NCBI RefSeq assembly: GCF_004337985.1
Contig: NW_021940918.1
Coordinates: 2,046,001-2,110,000, forward strand
DNA length: 64,000 nt
Direction: 5' to 3'
DNA from: Pyricularia pennisetigena
Lineage: Eukaryota > Ascomycota > Sordariomycetes > Magnaporthales > Pyriculariaceae
The notes beneath the pieces are model-generated. The model did not search any database. It was not told the DNA's origin and worked only from the letters and a program-made list of their open reading frames with translations. This document shows positions 59,009-64,000 of this stretch, piece after piece. The position numbers and the translations under genes are program-made. Positions within the stretch are counted from its first letter, which is position 1. Each line of letters starts with the position of its first letter.

Positions 59009-59798
59009 TTCAGGTCTTGAGGAATACTCCCCCGACAAAAGCCGGCCCAAGCCGCTGGCGGTGCAGAGCAAGACCTGGAGCTGCATTCAGTTCTGGCGCA
59101 CGAGAAGGGATTCATTTCCCCCTCAAACTCGCTGACATTCCAGACCATGCAGGAAATGCCACAAACGCAAGGCAAGAGACCGTCTAGGCAAGACCTCCGA
59201 GAAGGTTTGTAGGGTTTACATGTAGAGGGATAGGCGCTACAGACGGCGCCCTGGTCGGTTTTAATCTGTTTGGAACCATGTTATTTGCCGCTATGAGAGG
59301 GGCTGGCTATTCTTATGACTTTGTCGATCCGGGTGCGCTGCAGTGCAACCATGCCTCCTGCCACCAAATCTTCCCCTCACCCTGGAGAAGGCCTGGTACC
59401 TTTCGTAATTTCCAATTGCGGCTGAATTTTGTGTGCAGTAGATTATGAACAAAACATAACGAGGACTGAAAACAGACGCGGAAACATATACATTTACCAA
59501 AGAAGAAAAAAACATAAATCATTCAATGATTGATGGCGTTCAATGGCCACATCTGGTTAAGAAAGAAAAATCCCCCCCCAGTTTCAAGCAGCAGAAGAGG
59601 CACCATCAGAGCGATGCTCAAGCAAGTTTGATCAAAAAGCCCGGGGGAGAAACACAACGGCCCAGCCTGGTTGTACTGTTCGCGGAGAACGAAGCACTAC
59701 ACACTTTTTTTTTTTTCTCTGTTTCGTTTGCGCTCTGCTAATAATTTCGGCAAAAGAAAATTCCCAAGTAATACAACCTTCAAAAAAAAAAGAAGGAT

Positions 59799-61985
59799 AT
59801 GGCGGACAGTCTAGAAAGACAACGTCCCTCGATCGAGCCGGTCAACAATGAACCCCGGACCAAGGATCCACAGGCAGAGCAGCTGCTGGCTACAGAAGAT
59901 GACAACAACGAGGGCGACCCGTCGAGCATAGCCGCTGCTGCAGCAGATGCGGCGAACCGGAGTGGCAAACGAGGTAAAATCGGCCGCCGGGCGTGCGACG
60001 GCTGCAAGGTGCGCAAGATACGATGCTCCGAGCTTCCCCCTTGCGACAGATGTGTCAAGGTTGGCATTGCGTGCACCTTCAACCACGTACAGGGCTTGCG
60101 CGGCCCGCGATCTCTGCGCGAGAAGACCATCCGCCGGATCAAGACGGTACAGGAGGCCCCTTCTGCGGCACAGCAACGACAACAAGAACAACAACAACAG
60201 CAGCAGCAGCAGCATGCCGCTGACGAACCAGCGCTCTCAACATCCCCCGTTCAGCAAAAATCACAACCCACCCTCCTATCAACGCTCGTCTATCTGCTTT
60301 GCACCTATCGTCTCCGGCTCTTCTCAGTATGGCCTATAGTGGCCGTCGAGGAGGTCATGGCCGAGCTGCACCGCAACCCCGAGGACCTCTCGACCTACGC
60401 CCTGGCCAACGCCATCGCGGCGGCGACCGTGGCGCAGCTCAAACTCGACGGCGACGGGCAGAAGCCGTCATCCGCAACGCTCGAGGCTGAGGCGCGCCGA
60501 GCACGGAGGGCCATCATCGATGGGCAGGACATCGAGGACGACGACGAGGACGACGACGAGCCCCTGATGAACCTGGACTCGCTCCGCACCACCTTCTTCC
60601 TGCACATATTCCACGAGAATCAAAAGCCCGGCGGCGCAAAGTCGCTCATGTATCTGCGCGAGGCCATCACCATCGCCCAGATGATGCGGCTGCACGACGA
60701 GGCGTCCTACTCGGGCTCCTCTGGCCCCGAACAGATGATGCGCAGGCGGATCCTGTGGCTACTATTCGTCACCGAGCGGGGCGTTGCGGTCCTGCATGGC
60801 CTGCCCCGGGTGTTGAACCCCAGTCCGAGTGCGCGTTTCCCGTCCCTCGGCGGCTTTGGAGACAGGAAGAGAGCGGGTGAAGAAGAAAAGGATGACGAGG
60901 CACACGTCCTCCCGGCGTTTAGAAAGCTCATTGATCTGTTCTGGATATTCGACAGGTCTGGGGCCTTTGATATGCTCGGCGAGTCCGGTGGTAGCAACTC
61001 CCCGTCAAGGCCGGTCGGGGCGGCAGGCACACCGACGGGGGCGGTTCTCGACGCCGCAGCAACACCACCGGCCGAATCCAACTCGAGCAAGTTGCAGAGG
61101 TGTTTTGCGCTGCTCAGGCAGCACCAGTTCCACGACGATCAGCAGGCCGAAGCTAACCCAAGCGACGCAGGTGCTGATCCTCTTGGCGATGTCCAAAAGG
61201 CAGATGTCCTGGTCACGCAGCTGTGGATGCAGGCCGTCCTGTGGAAGCTGTTGCTGAGGCGTCGCCCACAACATCGACAGCCCGAAGCGCTGGTGCACAC
61301 GCAGCCGCTGCAGATCGCAACCGACCTGATCAGGATAGTCGACTGTCTGCCGGCCGCCGCTCTGGAGTCCCACGGGCCGACGATGGAGCTCAAGATATTC
61401 GATATTGCCAGTGCCGTGGTGGATCAGCTGTCAATGTCCAGCAACGCGAGAGTTGTGTGGGATGATGGTCGCAACAGCGCCGAGGGAATTCTTTCCGAGT
61501 TGCAGCGAATTCTTAGCGGCTGTCGAGGTGGAAACACGAAGCTGCTGGCTCTTCTTCGGGCCAAGATTGATGGCCAGAGAGGTGCTGTGGGCCAGGACAG
61601 ATGCCTCGTCGACCAAGGTCCCAGGATGAGATATTCCGACCGAACTGGTAACCTTTTTGAGCATTCCGGACCTTCGCTGGGCCATGGTCAAGTGCTCGGC
61701 TATCAAGATAGGTTGGAGGGAAGAAGAGTTCAAGACACATTCGACAGCTCGAGGGCTCAGCTTTACGCCCCAGTTGGGCAAGGCTTACACCTTACGCAGG
61801 TAAGCGCGGGAGACATGCTCCTCGGCATGTCCAGCGACGTCGAGGGTCTTCAGGTGCCCATAGACGGAATGGTTGACTCTGGAGCGGCACTGTTTGCCGA
61901 GCTGGCATCGAACGGGGGCTTTATGTGGGATGCGAGCCTTTCCAATGATCGAATAGGTATCTGGCCTGCATGTGTGCCAAACTAA
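59799..61985 (+). CDS. Zn2Cys6 transcription factor
   Basis: A single exon of 728 aa. The zinc cluster is C66-x2-C69-x6-C76-x5-C82-x2-C85-x6-C92 (ACDGCKVRKIRCSELPPCDR onward), then a basic linker RGPRSLREKTIRR. A Gln run (about residues 125-138) follows. The middle homology region, about 170-480, includes KSLMYLREAITIAQMMRLHD and RRRILWLLFVTERGVAVLHG, typical of Mal/sugar-type regulators. An acidic stretch DIEDDDEDDDE lies near 245. The nearest permease ends 1.65 kb upstream on the same strand, so it could control the permease/dioxygenase pair, but proximity is the only support. GC-rich third positions produce many false frames here. Confidence 0.93.
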   Translation: MADSLERQRPSIEPVNNEPRTKDPQAEQLLATEDDNNEGDPSSIAAAAADAANRSGKRGKIGRRACDGCKVRKIRCSELPPCDRCVKVGIACTFNHVQGLRGPRSLREKTIRRIKTVQEAPSAAQQRQQEQQQQQQQQHAADEPALSTSPVQQKSQPTLLSTLVYLLCTYRLRLFSVWPIVAVEEVMAELHRNPEDLSTYALANAIAAATVAQLKLDGDGQKPSSATLEAEARRARRAIIDGQDIEDDDEDDDEPLMNLDSLRTTFFLHIFHENQKPGGAKSLMYLREAITIAQMMRLHDEASYSGSSGPEQMMRRRILWLLFVTERGVAVLHGLPRVLNPSPSARFPSLGGFGDRKRAGEEEKDDEAHVLPAFRKLIDLFWIFDRSGAFDMLGESGGSNSPSRPVGAAGTPTGAVLDAAATPPAESNSSKLQRCFALLRQHQFHDDQQAEANPSDAGADPLGDVQKADVLVTQLWMQAVLWKLLLRRRPQHRQPEALVHTQPLQIATDLIRIVDCLPAAALESHGPTMELKIFDIASAVVDQLSMSSNARVVWDDGRNSAEGILSELQRILSGCRGGNTKLLALLRAKIDGQRGAVGQDRCLVDQGPRMRYSDRTGNLFEHSGPSLGHGQVLGYQDRLEGRRVQDTFDSSRAQLYAPVGQGLHLTQVSAGDMLLGMSSDVEGLQVPIDGMVDSGAALFAELASNGGFMWDASLSNDRIGIWPACVPN

Positions 61986-62728
61986 TCTAGGCCTGTTCTA
62001 GTTTAGACAGGTCTACCGTAGACACCGGCAGAAAAGAAGAAAAAAAAAAAAAAGATAAGTGAAAGAGAAGTAAGCCATGGGAAGTAAGCTCTTCAAACAG
62101 TGCTGAATGAATGTACTGCTATTAGTTCGAGTGCCTCAAGCAATAGGGTGTTGGTAGGTTATTGATTTGCTGCAAGGATAAGGTTTGGTTTGGCTATATT
62201 GTATGAATGAATCGATTTCGAATGACTCCGGCCCCTTGAAGAATAACGAGGGGATGGGATATGGATGGGAATCAGAGACCGAATCAAATCTTCTCTCCCC
62301 ACCAGATGGAGAAGGTTGCTGCAAGGCAGACCTAGCCAAAGCGGGCTGTCTCTTGTGTTAGTGCAGCATCTCACTGAGCTGGACCCCTCCGACCGCGCCC
62401 GATAATTTCCCCGCGCTGGGTTCCACGCCTCTGCCCGTTGCAGCACACTTGAACCCCATTGGAGGTGGGGGGGTTTTAGTCTCTTGAGCTCAGGGGTTTC
62501 TTTTGAGCACATCTGTAATCCCCAATAGCTTTATATTTCGTTTTCAGGTGACAAAATCTTGCCCGCTTCAGTAAAGACAGCCATTCAGGTCAAGAAATCA
62601 GACGAAAAGAAAAACGAACAGGAATAAGGGGGAGAAAAAAAAAAAAAAAAAAAAAAAAAACTCAATATTCCATCAGCTATTCCATCACCAAAAAAGATCC
62701 ACTTCAGAATCATTCAAAAGCTTCAGCC
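61986..62728. other. Intergenic, regulator to aldo-keto reductase
   Basis: 740 bp with no gene; A26 tract about 70 bp before the reductase start. Confidence 0.5.
62635..62660 (+). repeat. Poly(A) tract, 26 bases
   Basis: An A run in the presumed promoter or leader of the aldo-keto reductase gene. Confidence 0.9.
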
Positions 62729-64000
62729 ATGGCTTGGGAGGAACCGAGGAAGACGGGCATGCAGTATCGCCGCCTGGGCGACACTGGCCTTCACGTCTCT
62801 GCACTTAGCTTGGGTGGATGGATCACGTTAGTACCAAAACAAACTGCCTACACCAGAAATCCAATAGGTAGAAAAATACTGACAATTGGTTTTTGTTCCT
62901 CAGATTTGGTGGCCAAGTCGACAATGGTACGTACTACGACTCTATCGAGTGTCGACGGGGGTTGAGGAGTTATCGGTTGACGTTTACCCCATGAGGCTCG
63001 CAGAAAAGACATTTGCCATCATGAAGCAGGCATACGACTGCGGTATCAACTTCTTTGACACTGCAGAGAGGTAAGCCCACCCAATCGACCGAGTCACTTA
63101 CTACTTGTCATTTTCGAGGGGGACTCGAGCTTAACAAACAATGATGATAACAATAAAAAAAAAAGTTACGCTGGCGGCAAGTCAGAAGAGGCCATGGGCG
63201 CCGCCATCAAGCATTTCAACTGGAAGCGCAACGACCTGGTCATCAGCACCAAGCTGAACTGGGGCGGCGATAACGGCGAGATCCTGGTCAACAACCACGG
63301 CCTGTCGCGGAAGCACATCATCGAGGGCCTGCGCGCATCCCTCCGGCGCCTGGACCTCGAGTACGTCGACATTGTCTACGCGCACCGGCCGGACCGCCTG
63401 ACCCCCATGGAGGAGACGGTCCGGGCCTTCAACCACGTCATCGAGGTCAAGGGCTGGGCGCTGTACTGGGGCACGTCCGAGTGGAGCGCCGACGAGATCG
63501 CCGAGGCCTGCGGCATCGCCAACCGCCTCGGCCTGATCCCGCCCGTCGTCGAGCAGCCCATGTACAACATGCTCAGCCGCGACAAGGTCGAGAGGGAGTT
63601 TCAGCGCCTGTACAAGCGCTTCGGCATCGGCCTCACCACCTTCAGCCCGCAAAAGTTTGGCCTGCTGAGCGGCAAGTACAGCGGCCCCATCGAGACGTGG
63701 CCCGAGGGCTCGCGCTTCAGCGACAAGGGCGGCGACGTCAAGTTTGGCAGCGTCATCAGGAAACAGTTCGGCACCGACCACTGGAAGGCCGAGGTCGAGA
63801 AGATCCAGAAGCTCAAGGTCGTCGCCGACAAGCTGGAAATCTCGCCGTCTCAGCTCGCCGTCGCTTGGTGTCTCAAGAACGAAAACGTGTCCTCGGTCAT
63901 CCTGGGCGCATCCAAGCCGGAGCAGATTGTCGAGAACTGCAAAGCCCTGCAATTGGTTGAGAAGCTGACCTCCGACGTCATGAAGGAGATTGATGGCATC
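62729..64000 (+). CDS. Kv-beta-like aldo-keto reductase (3' end outside window)
   Basis: Four exons are visible (62729-62826, 62904-62926, 63004-63070, 63166 to beyond 64000), giving 341 residues in frame with no stop. Family length suggests only a few residues are missing. The second exon is 23 nt. The product is an NADPH-dependent reductase of the AKR6 group, related to voltage-gated K+ channel beta subunits. The tetrad is D59, Y64, K92 and H136 (INFFDTAESYAGG, ISTKL, YAHRPD). YWGTSEWS, QPMYNM and the phosphate-binding VILGASKPEQIVEN loop are present. Known members reduce aldehydes and ketones in the cytosol; the natural substrate is not inferable. Introns 1-3 are 77, 77 and 95 bp. The last acceptor is an AAAG after an A run, weaker than the others, but it restores the conserved SYAGG. 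Confidence 0.93.

Larger units (their letters stand above)
58145..59798. other. Intergenic region with assembly gap
   Basis: Contains the 430-base N gap and a TG repeat. No supported gene in the known bases; a small gene could be hidden in the gap. Confidence 0.5.

Noticed and set aside
63182..63952. 256-codon minus-strand frame opposite the aldo-keto reductase
   Set aside because: Antisense shadow of a strongly biased coding region; no domain.

Overview
The window looks like nuclear DNA of a filamentous ascomycete (Pezizomycotina, probably Sordariomycetes; I cannot fix the genus). The evidence is the gene structure and content. Introns are short, mostly 45-130 bp, with GTRNGT-type donors, CTRAY-like branch points and CAG/TAG acceptors. 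Spliced tRNA-Phe genes occur, and families typical of these fungi are present: AA9 lytic polysaccharide monooxygenase, Zn2Cys6 regulators, a Clr5-domain protein, a fungal rhodopsin-like seven-helix protein, and a Dal5-type permease. I rebuilt exon structures by hand from splice signals and frame. Every multi-exon model closes to a whole number of codons. There are no bacterial operons, CRISPR arrays, rRNA genes or intact transposons, and two runs of N (32055-32085 and 58164-58593).

Layout. 1-6.2 kb: intron-containing tRNA-Phe, GNAT acetyltransferase, secreted AA9 oxidase, F-box-like protein. 6.7-14.8 kb: cytochrome P450 head-to-head with a rhodopsin-like membrane protein, a relict or small-secreted-protein zone, and a Zn2Cys6 regulator. 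15.5-24.1 kb: second tRNA-Phe, then the housekeeping genes DCN1-like (neddylation), MVP1 (PX-BAR sorting nexin) and mitochondrial ribosomal protein uL15m. 26.8-34.9 kb: Clr5-domain protein, secreted lactonase-type beta-propeller, and a RING protein with SUMO-interaction motifs. 35.6-42 kb: three consecutive minus-strand genes of unknown function. 43.2-44.7 kb: BTB protein. 44.7-50.9 kb: 6.3 kb with no gene I can support. 50.9-53.5 kb: PRP19, whose frame stays open for 255 codons beyond its TAG stop. 53.9-64 kb: a TauD-type dioxygenase divergent from a Dal5-type permease, a second Zn2Cys6 regulator, and a Kv-beta-like aldo-keto reductase cut by the window end.

Functional links. The dioxygenase/permease pair fits uptake and oxidative desulfonation of organic sulfonates, possibly with the regulator and reductase downstream. 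The P450/rhodopsin pair shares a divergent promoter but has no assigned pathway. PRP19, DCN1, the BTB protein, the F-box-like protein and the RING protein all touch ubiquitin-like modification, most likely by chance. The items most worth checking are the open frame after the PRP19 stop, the sulfonate pair, and the block of three unknown genes.
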